Source: Chryseobacterium vrystaatense
Lineage (GTDB): Bacteria; Bacteroidota; Bacteroidia; Flavobacteriales; Weeksellaceae
Direction of reading: 5' to 3'
DNA length: 64,000 bases
Assembly (NCBI RefSeq): GCF_000737765.1
Contig: NZ_JPRI01000012.1
Span: forward strand, 1 to 64,000
Shown here: in pieces, positions 36,767-45,852 of the stretch
Layout of the letters: the number at the start of each line of letters is the position of its first letter
Numbering within the stretch: position 1 is the stretch's first letter
The notes under the pieces: generated by a model
Seen by the model: the letters and a program-made list of their open reading frames with translations, nothing else
What the model was told of the DNA's origin: nothing
Database searches by the model: none
Position numbers and translations under genes: made by a program

Positions 36767-37945
36767 TTATTTGGAAAAACCTGATCCAGTGATATTTAAA
36801 GTACCGCTACTGATGGATCTGGGAGTTAACAGATAGTTTACCTGTGGTTTCCCACCTGCATCTGTCGGCCAGTAATTAGCCCAGCTGTTGGAACCTCCGT
36901 AATGCCCGGCATCATTTCTCGTTAAATCTAAATCGGTATAGGAAGTGGCTGGATTTCCTGCATTCGCGTTCATCCCGGCTATGGTGTAGGCAGTATTATC
37001 AAAGTTCATATTAACCTGCCCTGAATTATTGCTCTGGGTTATATCACCCTGCGTTACAAAAGGATTGGTAAATAAATTATAACTCGCGACCACACTAACC
37101 GTATTGGTCGCATTATTAATACACGCCGTAATTGGACCTGCCGCAAAAGAAGCAGCATTGTTCATAATGTTAATATTTCCCGTAACGCTACCATTTACGC
37201 TAATGTAAAAAGGGGCAAAGTCTCCGGGATTCGTGCTGTACACTGTATTGTTAATAATTTCACCAGAACCACCGGATTTAAAATTGCTAACAATAAAACC
37301 GGTACAAAAATTATTGTAGAATCTAAAATTATAATTGAGTTGTGCATTCGAAATTCCGGATTCAGATATATTACCATACACCTCAATATCTGAATTGGCA
37401 AGACTGGTATCAGGAGCCTGAGAATACAGGTTGATATAATTCGCTTTATTAGAAGTACATCTTCCGTGGGAGAAGATCAGCCTTTCTCTAATTTTGCTGC
37501 CTGAAATGTTGGTGGTCGTATTGACCTGGTAAGTAAAAACATTATGCAGATCACAATTCAGAAGGTTGATGGTCGTTCTTCCTCCTGTGGCTGATCCACT
37601 GGCCTCTACAATATACCCCCCGGTAGTGCCCGAGCTCAGACTGCTGATGGTGATGACTCTCCCCGCTGCAGGGCTGATGGTAATGTTTCCCTGAATGATA
37701 TATTTGTTATAATTGGTTTCCGAAACAAACGTAAGTGATTTGTTGATCGTCAGGTTTTCTACGTACGCTGTCCCATTTGTTTTGGGCTGGATAATGATCC
37801 GGTCGCCGTTAGAAGCTGCCGTGATCGCTGCACTTACTGTAGAATAAGCACCGCCGGCTCCGCCATTTCTTACATACAGATCAGCTGCAAATGCCGTTGT
37901 ACTGATTAAGCCTGTCAAGGCAATGGTAAATAGTTTTTTTGTCAT
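36767..37945 (-). CDS. Exported parallel beta-helix protein, copy 2
   Basis: Start chosen at 37945 (MTKKLFTIALTGLISTTAFAA) because it gives a clean signal peptide matching copy 1; an upstream in-frame ATG at 38068 adds a non-conserved tail. The 392-aa protein has the same beta-helix opening (LYVRNGGAGGAYSTVSAAIT) and the same end (GTLNITGSGFSK) as 32221-33411. The upstream DNA TTTAATATTTAGATATA is also conserved between the two operons. No T9SS tail. Confidence 0.8.
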   Translation of the reverse strand: MTKKLFTIALTGLISTTAFAADLYVRNGGAGGAYSTVSAAITAASNGDRIIIQPKTNGTAYVENLTINKSLTFVSETNYNKYIIQGNITISPAAGRVITISSLSSGTTGGYIVEASGSATGGRTTINLLNCDLHNVFTYQVNTTTNISGSKIRERLIFSHGRCTSNKANYINLYSQAPDTSLANSDIEVYGNISESGISNAQLNYNFRFYNNFCTGFIVSNFKSGGSGEIINNTVYSTNPGDFAPFYISVNGSVTGNINIMNNAASFAAGPITACINNATNTVSVVASYNLFTNPFVTQGDITQSNNSGQVNMNFDNTAYTIAGMNANAGNPATSYTDLDLTRNDAGHYGGSNSWANYWPTDAGGKPQVNYLLTPRSISSGTLNITGSGFSK

Positions 37946-38132
37946 GATAGTGTAAAGAATAAATGGTTTAATATTTAGATATATTTTTGATTTCAAATAT
38001 TTCACTTCGTTGAAACAGTTGCAGAAGCCCCTAAAAAGCAATCTGCTTTTAAACTGTTCCCGATGCATATGTTATTGATTGAAAACGATTTTTTATCAGC
38101 CAGGATTGACTGCTGTAATACAATTTTAAGAT

Positions 38133-39665
38133 TTACTGTTTGATTATTTTTACTGTTTTTACCGTTTCATTGGCTGTATTTACTTTGACCATATAAGTCC
38201 CCGGTACTAAAGCTGAAACATCGGCTGTTCCTTTATTGTCATTGATCGCTTTAGTAAGCACCTGCTGACCCGCCATATTGTAAACCGTCATCGAAAGAAT
38301 TTTTTGATCCAAAGAAATATTCAGAACATCCTGTACCGGATTAGGATATACTTTGAGGTCCAGACTGTTTTCCTCTGCTTCAGCCACGGCCATTATCGTG
38401 CTGGTATTGTTATATTTTATGACTGCTGCATTCTGTGCGTTTTTACCACACATGTAAAGGGAACTGAAATCTGGCGATGCGAAGAAATGGGTAAAGGTAT
38501 TGAGGCTGTCCCCGCTATTGGGATGCGGGATATCAAACAAAACATAACCATTGGTTCCGAAAGTGGAATCAATGGTGCCATTCTGGTTATAGCGCGCCAT
38601 GATCAGGTACGGATTGTTTACGGTACCCGTTTCAGGCATTACAGTCCCGCCAAGCAGAATTTTTCCGTCCGGCTGAATAAGTATTTTCGTAAAATCGGCT
38701 TTTTTATTGCTCTCGATAACAAGGTCCGGCAGGGTCAGATATCCATTTGTTCCAAATGAAATGAAATTAGCTCCTGCTGATGTATATTTTCCGATAACAT
38801 TGACCATATTTTGGCCGCCCAGCAGATAAATATTATTAATTTTATCAAGAGCAACATCAGATTTTGCCGAGCTGTAATAAGCAGTATAAGAATGGGACTT
38901 CGTTACAGGCACCGTGCTCGAATTTGGCACAATCGCAAAGGTAGCCCTCCTATAATAGAAAGCATGCCCTTCCCGGTACGTTGATAAACCTGAAACAATA
39001 ACCTGCCCGGTTGAAGAAACGTCAATATCTCCAATAATTTCATCGGTATAATAGCCTATGGATGTAGATGAAATATTGATACCCGAACCAGAAGAAGCAT
39101 TGTAATTGTACGAGGTATCTTCTGTACCGTTCAGATTAATCCTCTTAACATAGTAATTGTTGTAGGTACCATAAGATGTAACACTGTTTCCGCCCATATA
39201 AATTTTCCCGTCATTTGACAGTTTCATACGGACACGGCCTTTAATATTATTTCCGATATTAAGTACCATAAATCCCGTCCCGTTACCAAATCCTGTATCT
39301 ACGGTATTGTCAAAATTATAACGCCCCATTCTGTAGATATCGTTGAAATAATCTTTGGTCAGCAAAATAATCTGGTTATTAAGCGTCCAGTAATTTTCTA
39401 TATAGTAAGATTCCTGAGCTATATTGACAACCCCGTTCACCCCAAAGGTGGTATCGGGTGCACCATTCGCGTTGAGTCTTTTGAATTTGGCTCCCTGAGT
39501 ATAAATAATTTTGCCGTCAGGCTGTACAGACTCACCGAATGTAGCGCCTTCATTGTTAGCCACAAGTACATAGCCATTGGTTCCGAATGAAGCGTCAATA
39601 ATACCGTCCTGCGACCAGGCCGGTGCAGAAAAAAGCATAAAGACGCCAATAGTAATTTTTTTCAT
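38133..39665 (-). CDS. T9SS cargo with Delta-60 repeats
   Basis: Start at 39665 (MKKITIGVFMLFSAPAWSQ, a clean signal peptide) is preferred to 39749. The 510-aa protein contains repeats of about 55-60 residues with cores such as PDGKIIYTQGAKFKRLNANG and DTTFGVNGVV, DSTFGTNGYV. This matches the Delta-60/DUF5122 beta-propeller family found in secreted Bacteroidota proteins. The last 75 residues are a T9SS type A sorting domain (LKVYPNPVQDVLNIS to VKTVKIIKQ). The shared upstream motif lies at 39684-39718. Ligand unknown. Confidence 0.85.
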   Translation of the reverse strand: MKKITIGVFMLFSAPAWSQDGIIDASFGTNGYVLVANNEGATFGESVQPDGKIIYTQGAKFKRLNANGAPDTTFGVNGVVNIAQESYYIENYWTLNNQIILLTKDYFNDIYRMGRYNFDNTVDTGFGNGTGFMVLNIGNNIKGRVRMKLSNDGKIYMGGNSVTSYGTYNNYYVKRINLNGTEDTSYNYNASSGSGINISSTSIGYYTDEIIGDIDVSSTGQVIVSGLSTYREGHAFYYRRATFAIVPNSSTVPVTKSHSYTAYYSSAKSDVALDKINNIYLLGGQNMVNVIGKYTSAGANFISFGTNGYLTLPDLVIESNKKADFTKILIQPDGKILLGGTVMPETGTVNNPYLIMARYNQNGTIDSTFGTNGYVLFDIPHPNSGDSLNTFTHFFASPDFSSLYMCGKNAQNAAVIKYNNTSTIMAVAEAEENSLDLKVYPNPVQDVLNISLDQKILSMTVYNMAGQQVLTKAINDNKGTADVSALVPGTYMVKVNTANETVKTVKIIKQ

Positions 39666-39683
39666 GATAATTAGTTTTTCCCC

Positions 39684-39718
39684 TACTCTTAAAACTTTTC
39701 GGGCTTTGCTCCGTTTGA
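39684..39718 (-). promoter_or_regulatory. Shared upstream motif of T9SS cargo genes, copy 2
   Basis: TACTC, TTTTCGG and GCTCCGTTTGA in the same order and spacing as at 28896-28929 and 42604-42637, 19-53 bp before the start codon of the Delta-60 gene. Confidence 0.6.
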
Positions 39719-39790
39719 TTGGTTTCTGGACTCCAATTGTAAATATCACGGCTTAAGCAAAACACCTCAGCTGTAGTATTATTTTAATAT

Positions 39791-41128
39791 TTACCGTTTG
39801 ATTATTTTTATAGTTTTTACAGTGACGCCGGCAGTATTTGCTTTAACCAGATAGGTCCCTGATCCTAAAACAGAAACATTTACAGTCCCTTTGGTGTCAT
39901 TGATCACTTTAGTGAGTACCTGCTGACCCGCCATGTTGTATACCGTGACCGAAAGAATCTTTTGATCCAGCGAAACCATCAGGTAATCATGTACAGGATT
40001 GGGGAAGACTTTCAGATGATCCGATGGTATTGAATTTTCATCAGTTCCCAACGAACTTACCGGGCAGGCGATAGGAACAAGTGTATTTCTGTTAGTGGTT
40101 GTTCCGTCTCCAAGCTGTCCATAATTATTTCGCCCCCAGGCCCAAAGGGTTCCGTCTGTCTTGACTGTAAAATTAAAATTAAATCCTGCATCTGATTTCA
40201 GCCAGTTATTGGCGGTTCCGGCTTGTCCCGAATAAGAAGAATAGCTGTTTCCCCATTCCCACAGTGTTCCATCTGCTTTTATTCCAGCTGAATGATAATA
40301 ACCTGCCGTACTGCTTTGCCAATTCGTAGCGGTTCCTATTTGTGTGGGAACACTTCTTGATGTTGTCGTTCCGTCACCTAATTGTCCCGTGCTGTTGTCT
40401 CCCCATGCCCATCGGGTACCGTCGGTTCTGAGAGCTACAGTATGAGAATCGCCAACATCAGCACTTTGCCAATTACCGGCTGTTCCAATTTGTATGGGGG
40501 CATTTCCTGAAATTGTATTTCCGTTGCCTAATTGTCCCTTGTTGTTATATCCCCACGTCCATAGTGTTCCGTCTGTTTTTATTCCTACCGAATGCCCGAA
40601 TCCCGCACTTACGGTTTTCCAGTTATTGGATGTTCCAATTTGTGCCGGAGCATTTTTTGAAGCTGTTGTTCCATCACCCAACTGGCCAAACTGGTTATTA
40701 CCCCATGCCCAAAGTGTTCCATCTGTTTTGATGGCTACTGTATGAGAACTTCCGGCAGCGACCGTAAGCCAGTCACTGGCAGTTCCAATTTGTATTGGAG
40801 TCTGCTTATTGACCGTAGTTCCGTCACCTAACTGGCCGTAGTTGTTATATCCCCATGCCCAAAGTGTCCCGTCCGTTTTTATTCCAAATGAATGACCATA
40901 TCCCGCATTGGCAACCTGCCAGTTATTTGTTGTTCCAAGTTGTTTCGGATGAAGTCTGTTGGCGGCAGTTCCGTCACCTAACTGGCCATTGTTATTATAC
41001 CCCCATGCCCAGAGTGTTCCGTCTGTTTTTATTCCTACCGTGTGACCATATCCTGCACTCGCAAACTCCCAGCATTGTGCAAATGTCTGAACACCGATGA
41101 GTATTAATGAAAAGTAAAGTTTCTTCAT
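39791..41128 (-). CDS. T9SS cargo with one RCC1 propeller (445 aa)
   Basis: Signal peptide (about 1-17, FAQ), then about seven RCC1 blades (about 20-355) with the core GIKTDGTLWAWGYNN-GQLGDGT, a short linker, and a T9SS type A sorting domain (LKVFPNPVHDYLMVS to VKTIKIIKR). One blade near residues 290-310 is shortened (WEWGNSYSSYSGQAG), breaking the repeat pattern. Unlike its larger relatives it has a single propeller and no Fn3 domain. It is 41 bp upstream of the Delta-60 transcript's conserved leader. Function unknown. Confidence 0.9.
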   Translation of the reverse strand: MKKLYFSLILIGVQTFAQCWEFASAGYGHTVGIKTDGTLWAWGYNNNGQLGDGTAANRLHPKQLGTTNNWQVANAGYGHSFGIKTDGTLWAWGYNNYGQLGDGTTVNKQTPIQIGTASDWLTVAAGSSHTVAIKTDGTLWAWGNNQFGQLGDGTTASKNAPAQIGTSNNWKTVSAGFGHSVGIKTDGTLWTWGYNNKGQLGNGNTISGNAPIQIGTAGNWQSADVGDSHTVALRTDGTRWAWGDNSTGQLGDGTTTSRSVPTQIGTATNWQSSTAGYYHSAGIKADGTLWEWGNSYSSYSGQAGTANNWLKSDAGFNFNFTVKTDGTLWAWGRNNYGQLGDGTTTNRNTLVPIACPVSSLGTDENSIPSDHLKVFPNPVHDYLMVSLDQKILSVTVYNMAGQQVLTKVINDTKGTVNVSVLGSGTYLVKANTAGVTVKTIKIIKR

Positions 41129-41205
41129 TCTATTTTATTTTAATTAAAAAAAAATGATTTTTTAAAAACATCAATAAACCTTGTTTTAACGTACAGCCTA
41201 AAGCC

Positions 41206-42579
41206 TTATCGTTTGATTACTTTTACCGTTTTTACAGCATCGCCGGCAGTATGTACTGTAACCAGAAAAGTTCCTGAAGGTAAAGCAGAAACATCAAGTG
41301 CTGCTTTATCATCGTCAACAGCCCTGGTAAGCAGATGTTGCCCTGACACATTATAAATGGATACGGAAGTCATTTTTTTGTCAAATGACAGGTTTAAGAT
41401 GTCTTTCACCGGATTTGGATAAACTTTCAGTCCATGGGCAGCATCAAATTCTTCGATCCCTAAAACGCCACATACAATGGGAGTAAATGTATTCTTATTA
41501 ACAGTCGTACCATCTCCCAGTTCACCAAACAAATTATATCCGGAACTGCTTAAATCACCAGTAGTGTTTTTCTGAAGTACATACATATATCCGGCAGAAA
41601 CCTCGGAGGAATTTGACGTTAGACCTACTCTTTTTGGGATTACGGTATCAGGATCCCCACTTGTTCCGTTCCCCAGTTCGCCGTACATATTTCTTCCCCA
41701 GCTCCAAAGCGAATGATCTGTTTTGATGGCATAAGAAAAACTGGTTCCCCCAGATATACTTAACCAATTGGTATCAGTCCCTACACGTGTAGGGACATTT
41801 TTTGATATTTTGTCCCCCAGTCCAAGTTCTCCGTCGGAATTATCACCCCATGCCCATAATGTTCCGTCGGTTTTTATTCCTAATGAATGACCTTGACCTG
41901 CAGAAATAGTTTTCCAGTTAGCAGCGGTACCTATCTGAACAGGTTCATATTGTAATGCACTGCTACCGTCTCCAAGATTTCCGCCTGCATTCGAGCCCCA
42001 TGCCCAGATGGTACCGTTTGTTTTTAGTCCGATCATATGGCTGATCCCAGCAGAAATACTTACCCAATTGGTTGCTGTACCAATCTTGGTAGGTACATTT
42101 TTAGATACAGAAGTTCCATCTCCAAGTTGTCCATAGTCATTAGTTCCCCACGTCCAAAGCGTTCCGTCGGTTTTAATTGCCGAGCAAGAAGTGTTTCCCA
42201 CATTGATGCTTTTCCAATTGGTATCTGTGCCAATTTGCGTTGGTACTTTTACATAGGTTACTGTTGAGCCAATGCCCAGCTGCCCATTATTATTAAATCC
42301 CATAGACCAAATTGTACCATCAGATTTCAATCCCAGAGAAAGTGAACTTCCCGCACTTATCTGTACCCAGTCATTGGACGTACCTATCTGCTTAGGTATA
42401 TTGCTGAAATTAGTGGTATTATCTCCAAACTGACCAAAATTATTTCTTCCCCAGGCCCACAGTGTCCCATCATTTTTTATTGCCATCGAATGATATTTTC
42501 CTGCACTCATACTTTGCCAGCATTGGGCAAATGACTGTAAACTGATCAGCATTAATAAAAAAAAGAAAATTTTTCTCAT
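41206..42579 (-). CDS. T9SS cargo with one RCC1 propeller (457 aa)
   Basis: Signal peptide (about 1-18, SFAQ), seven RCC1 blades (about 20-365; blades such as AIKNDGTLWAWGRNNFGQFGD), and a T9SS type A sorting domain (LKVYPNPVKDILNLS to VKTVKVIKR). It is more divergent than the other RCC1 proteins of the cluster. The shared motif at 42604-42637 lies directly upstream, and 77 bp downstream starts the related 445-aa gene, possibly on the same transcript. Confidence 0.9.
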   Translation of the reverse strand: MRKIFFFLLMLISLQSFAQCWQSMSAGKYHSMAIKNDGTLWAWGRNNFGQFGDNTTNFSNIPKQIGTSNDWVQISAGSSLSLGLKSDGTIWSMGFNNNGQLGIGSTVTYVKVPTQIGTDTNWKSINVGNTSCSAIKTDGTLWTWGTNDYGQLGDGTSVSKNVPTKIGTATNWVSISAGISHMIGLKTNGTIWAWGSNAGGNLGDGSSALQYEPVQIGTAANWKTISAGQGHSLGIKTDGTLWAWGDNSDGELGLGDKISKNVPTRVGTDTNWLSISGGTSFSYAIKTDHSLWSWGRNMYGELGNGTSGDPDTVIPKRVGLTSNSSEVSAGYMYVLQKNTTGDLSSSGYNLFGELGDGTTVNKNTFTPIVCGVLGIEEFDAAHGLKVYPNPVKDILNLSFDKKMTSVSIYNVSGQHLLTRAVDDDKAALDVSALPSGTFLVTVHTAGDAVKTVKVIKR

Positions 42580-42603
42580 AATTAAGTTGTATTATATCGT
42601 GTT

Positions 42604-42637
42604 TACTCGTTTAGTTTTTCGGCTGAGCTCCGTTTAA
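42604..42637 (-). promoter_or_regulatory. Shared upstream motif of T9SS cargo genes, copy 3
   Basis: TACTC, TTTTTCGG and GCTCCGTTTAA, at 25-58 bp before the start of the 457-aa RCC1 gene; matches the copies at 28896 and 39684. Confidence 0.6.
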
Positions 42638-43273
42638 TGATTTCTGAATTCCATAAAGAAATGATCTGCTCATAGAATTTTTTACCAATCAAAATTAATT
42701 CATACAAAGACAAAAATTTCAGTCAATGAATAAGCGTTGGTTTTGAAAGGATATTCGTCAGTCAAGTAATACAGCATCGTAACAGATGCAATAGCAAATT
42801 TCTCCGGTATCTCTAAAGGCACTTCTTTTTTTCCTAATCGATCGCAGAATACCTGTTATGTATTTTATTAGCGGTATTATTTCAATCTGGTTTTGAGGAA
42901 ATAATGGAATACATCATATGGATTAAATACGACTGCATGCTTTAAAGAATTGAGAATTTGATGTTATTTTAAATTGTTGGAAACAATTAATTTTGATGCA
43001 TGAGCATCCATAGAGTACATTTCATTGTCATGGTTTAATTAATTTTCAAGCTTAGTTTTTAGTTTTTTTTTAATAACAAAAGTATCATCACCGATGATTT
43101 TATATTGTGGACTGCAAAAATATATTTTTCTTGCGGATGATCAAATAGTTAATCAAAAAAATAATATTGACTTTCTTTGTACCTGCTGTTGCTGTATTTT
43201 TATAAATCAGAATCTGAGTTTTTAGGGGGCTAAAGAATAGTTTGAGTATAATCCTGTTAATTTCACAAACAAC
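42638..43273. other. Gene-free AT-rich intergenic region
   Basis: About 640 bp between the upstream region of the RCC1 gene and the terminator of the SDR gene. The only open frame (43100-43285, minus) is short, hydrophobic and not protein-like. I see no RNA gene, repeat or clear promoter here. Confidence 0.6.
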
Positions 43274-43305
43274 AAAAGGCATCAATTTCTTTAAATTGAT
43301 ACCTT
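43274..43305 (-). terminator. Terminator after SDR gene
   Basis: On the minus strand GGTATCAATTT pairs with AAATTGATGCC and is followed by TTTTGTTG. It lies about 90 bp after the SDR stop at 43397. Confidence 0.65.
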
Positions 43306-43396
43306 TCTATGTACAGATCTTTAATATCCAATATAATTACCAGATTTTCAGTTTCACTAAAGCCAAAAACAAAACAGTCGGCCAAAAGAATGCAGA

Positions 43397-44200
43397 TCAA
43401 CCAAAAAACCGATGATCCATGGTGTCCATTACCGTTTCAATTCCGTCTTTTCTTAACCAATCGTATTCTGTGTTAGCCAGTTCACCCGCAATGTAATGCA
43501 GCCGTTTTCTGCTGTCTGTTGCTGCTTCGTATACAATGTCAGCAATCGTTTCGGGAACATCCCGTTTGGTGGTTGAATCCGCCCTCATTGCTGTTATATA
43601 TTGGTTGAAAACATCCTGATAACCGGCATGTGAAACCATTTGTGCATTGCTGCCAAAGTTGGTCTGCATATAAGCAGGAACCACTGTTTTGATCCTGATA
43701 CCCAAAGCATTCAGCTCATAACTCATTCCCTCTGACCACTTTTCCAATGCTGACTTGGTGGCAGCATAAACGGAAACAAACGGATAAGGAATGTTAGCTG
43801 TTGAGGAGGTTACCGTAATAACAGTCCCGCTTTTCCTTGCCCTGAAATAGGGAAGAAAAGCTTTTGTAACAAGGAGTGTTCCTAAAAAATTAGTATTGAT
43901 TTGCTGAACCAACTGTTCGTCGGTTATTCCTTCAAAAGGACCCATAAGACCATAGGCTGCATTATTCAAAAGAACATCAACCGGGCTTATTTTTTCTGTT
44001 TCTAAAGCTATTCCTGCAATTTGTTTCGGATCGCTGATGTCTAATTTTAAGAGGTGAATATTGGGAAACACTGTAAGCTCAGTTTCCTTTTCAGGATATC
44101 GCATTGTGGCAATTACGGTCCAGCCTTTTGAAGCAAATCGTATTGCGGTTGCTTTTCCTAATCCTGATGAAGCTCCTGTAATGAAAATCGTTTTGTCCAT
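43397..44200 (-). CDS. Short-chain dehydrogenase/reductase
   Basis: A 267-aa classical SDR. Nucleotide-binding motif TGASSGLG (8-15), NNAAYG (79-84), catalytic S132/S133, Y145 and K149 (SVYAATKSALE). It should catalyse NAD(P)-dependent oxidoreduction of an unknown alcohol or carbonyl substrate in the cytoplasm. The start at 44200 is preferred to 44236 because the extra 12 residues are not SDR-like. A 16-bp palindrome identical to one before the Crp/Fnr gene lies 55 bp upstream, suggesting control by that regulator. Confidence 0.9.
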   Translation of the reverse strand: MDKTIFITGASSGLGKATAIRFASKGWTVIATMRYPEKETELTVFPNIHLLKLDISDPKQIAGIALETEKISPVDVLLNNAAYGLMGPFEGITDEQLVQQINTNFLGTLLVTKAFLPYFRARKSGTVITVTSSTANIPYPFVSVYAATKSALEKWSEGMSYELNALGIRIKTVVPAYMQTNFGSNAQMVSHAGYQDVFNQYITAMRADSTTKRDVPETIADIVYEAATDSRKRLHYIAGELANTEYDWLRKDGIETVMDTMDHRFFG

Positions 44201-44254
44201 TTTTGTTATCTTTAAATTGATGTTACAAAAGTGCACCGATAAAAAAGGAACCTG

Positions 44255-44270
44255 TTTACCATTTGGTAAA
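44255..44270. promoter_or_regulatory. 16-bp palindromic operator, SDR copy
   Basis: TTTACCATTTGGTAAA, a perfect inverted repeat of TTTACCA, between the end of the Crp/Fnr gene and the start of the SDR gene. The identical sequence recurs at 44869-44884. Confidence 0.8.
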
Positions 44271-44277
44271 AAGCAAC

Positions 44278-44835
44278 TTAGCGGATGTTTTTTCTTATTC
44301 TGCTTAATGACTGTTGTGTAATCCCCAAATAAGAAGCGATGTACGACAAAGGAATACGGTTGACGAGTGTAGGGTATTTTTCCATAAATTCCAGATAGCG
44401 GGTGGTAGCATCCTGTGATACCAGCGGGCTTACCCTTTCCAGTTTCTGAGCAAGTGATTTATTCGTAATTTTTTGAATGATGCTTTCCCAACCAACAATT
44501 GTATCTGAAATTTCTTTCCAGTCCTGATTAGAAAACACAAGAAGTTTGCAATGGGTTGCAGCCTGTATATATTCTGTGGAAGGCACGTTCTTCAGATTGA
44601 AAAGCAGATGTTTTTCCTCAATAAATATTTTGGTAATCTCCTCCCCTTTGTTGTTGTAATAACAAATACGGAGAATACCATCCAAAACAAAACCCACCTG
44701 CCTCAATACTTTTCCTGCTTCTGCAAAATATTCATCTTTGCCTAGCTCAATCTCTTCTGCTTTGCCTGTAATAAGATCAATCTGCTGTTTGTTCAAATGA
44801 CCAGACTGCAATATGTATTCTATAAACTCTTCCAT
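44278..44835 (-). CDS. Crp/Fnr-family transcriptional regulator
   Basis: A 185-aa protein (start chosen at MEEFIEYIL; an upstream ATG at 44859 would sit only 9 bp from the operator). The N-terminal part is a cyclic-nucleotide-binding-like beta barrel (ELGKDEYFAEAGKVLRQVGFVLDG). The C-terminal helix-turn-helix is IPLSYIASYLGITQQSLSRIRK. The effector ligand is unknown. It is flanked by two identical palindromes, one before its own gene and one before the downstream SDR, so it probably controls both itself and that gene. Confidence 0.9.
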   Translation of the reverse strand: MEEFIEYILQSGHLNKQQIDLITGKAEEIELGKDEYFAEAGKVLRQVGFVLDGILRICYYNNKGEEITKIFIEEKHLLFNLKNVPSTEYIQAATHCKLLVFSNQDWKEISDTIVGWESIIQKITNKSLAQKLERVSPLVSQDATTRYLEFMEKYPTLVNRIPLSYIASYLGITQQSLSRIRKNIR

Positions 44836-44868
44836 CATTACAAAGGTAGTATTTATCATTACGAAGCA

Positions 44869-44884
44869 TTTACCATTTGGTAAA
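44869..44884. promoter_or_regulatory. 16-bp palindromic operator, Crp/Fnr copy
   Basis: TTTACCATTTGGTAAA, identical to 44255-44270, 34 bp before the preferred Crp/Fnr start codon, as expected for autoregulation. It also lies 50 bp downstream of the second SDR gene's stop. Confidence 0.8.
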
Positions 44885-44934
44885 AAGTCGCTGCCGGAAT
44901 TGATATTTCAAGACATTTCTAAGCCTACCTTTTT

Positions 44935-45771
44935 CTATTCTTTAAAATCCGTTGACGAAGAAAGGTTTTTCCACTGTCTCAGCTGTTCTGATAAATGAAT
45001 GATTTTGTTTTCTGCTCTTTGGGCCGCATCGGACCCTAAAAACAATAATGCCGGGGGATCCACTGCCTCTGTTAACGTAATAAAAACATCCGCGATTTTG
45101 TCCGGATCTCCTAATTGCCTGCCATCTATTTCATCCATCTTTTGATGTGCCGTACGCAGAAACTGATAATCACCGATCTGATTTTGGCTGAAAGCAATGG
45201 AGTCCGGTTTAGCAAAACTGGTACGAAACCATCCTGGCAAAACTGCCGTTACATTGATTCCCAAAGGCTTCAAATCGTTGGCTAATGCCTCTGACAAACC
45301 TGTTACTGCAAATTTTGCAGCTGAATACAAACTCCAGCCTAATCCGGGCGCAAAACCGGCAATCGATGAAATATTAATAATATGCCCTGAATGCTGGTTT
45401 CTTAAATAAGGTAAAACGTGCTGAATAACCTTTACAACAGCAAAGAAATTGATCTGAAAGTTTTCTTCAATTTCTTCAGCGCTGAGCTCTTCCAGAGCCC
45501 CTCCCAATCCATAACCTGCATTATTTACAACAACATCCAAACTGCCAAACTTCTCTATGGCCCTTTCCACAGATTGAGCAATGGACCGCTCATTTGTTAA
45601 ATCAACTTCTAAGGGCAAAAAATGATCTCTATCAGCATTCAGCTCTTCGAAGGCAGCAATCATTCTTGAAGTAGCCGCTACTCTGTGACCTTTTTCCAGT
45701 AGTTTTCTGACTAATGAAAGTCCCATTCCTTTCGATGCACCTGTAATATACCAGGTTTTTGTATGACTCAT
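44935..45771 (-). CDS. Short-chain dehydrogenase/reductase
   Basis: A 278-aa classical SDR: TGASKGMG (10-17), NNAGYG (83-88), catalytic S135/S136, Y149 and K153 (SLYSAAKFAVTG). It is related to the SDR at 43397-44200 but clearly distinct. It lies between the AraC gene and the Crp/Fnr gene. The AraC regulator ends 81 bp upstream and is a likely controller. Substrate unknown. Confidence 0.9.
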   Translation of the reverse strand: MSHTKTWYITGASKGMGLSLVRKLLEKGHRVAATSRMIAAFEELNADRDHFLPLEVDLTNERSIAQSVERAIEKFGSLDVVVNNAGYGLGGALEELSAEEIEENFQINFFAVVKVIQHVLPYLRNQHSGHIINISSIAGFAPGLGWSLYSAAKFAVTGLSEALANDLKPLGINVTAVLPGWFRTSFAKPDSIAFSQNQIGDYQFLRTAHQKMDEIDGRQLGDPDKIADVFITLTEAVDPPALLFLGSDAAQRAENKIIHLSEQLRQWKNLSSSTDFKE

Positions 45772-45852
45772 ATGCTTTATTTTTATGCAAAATTACCCCA
45801 TCCCTGCAATGAAATTTTGTCACAAACAAACCGATATTTATCAAATTCAAAC

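Noticed and set aside
43100..43285. Minus-strand 61-aa open frame in the long intergenic region
   Set aside because: Composition is not protein-like and it overlaps the terminator of the SDR transcript region.
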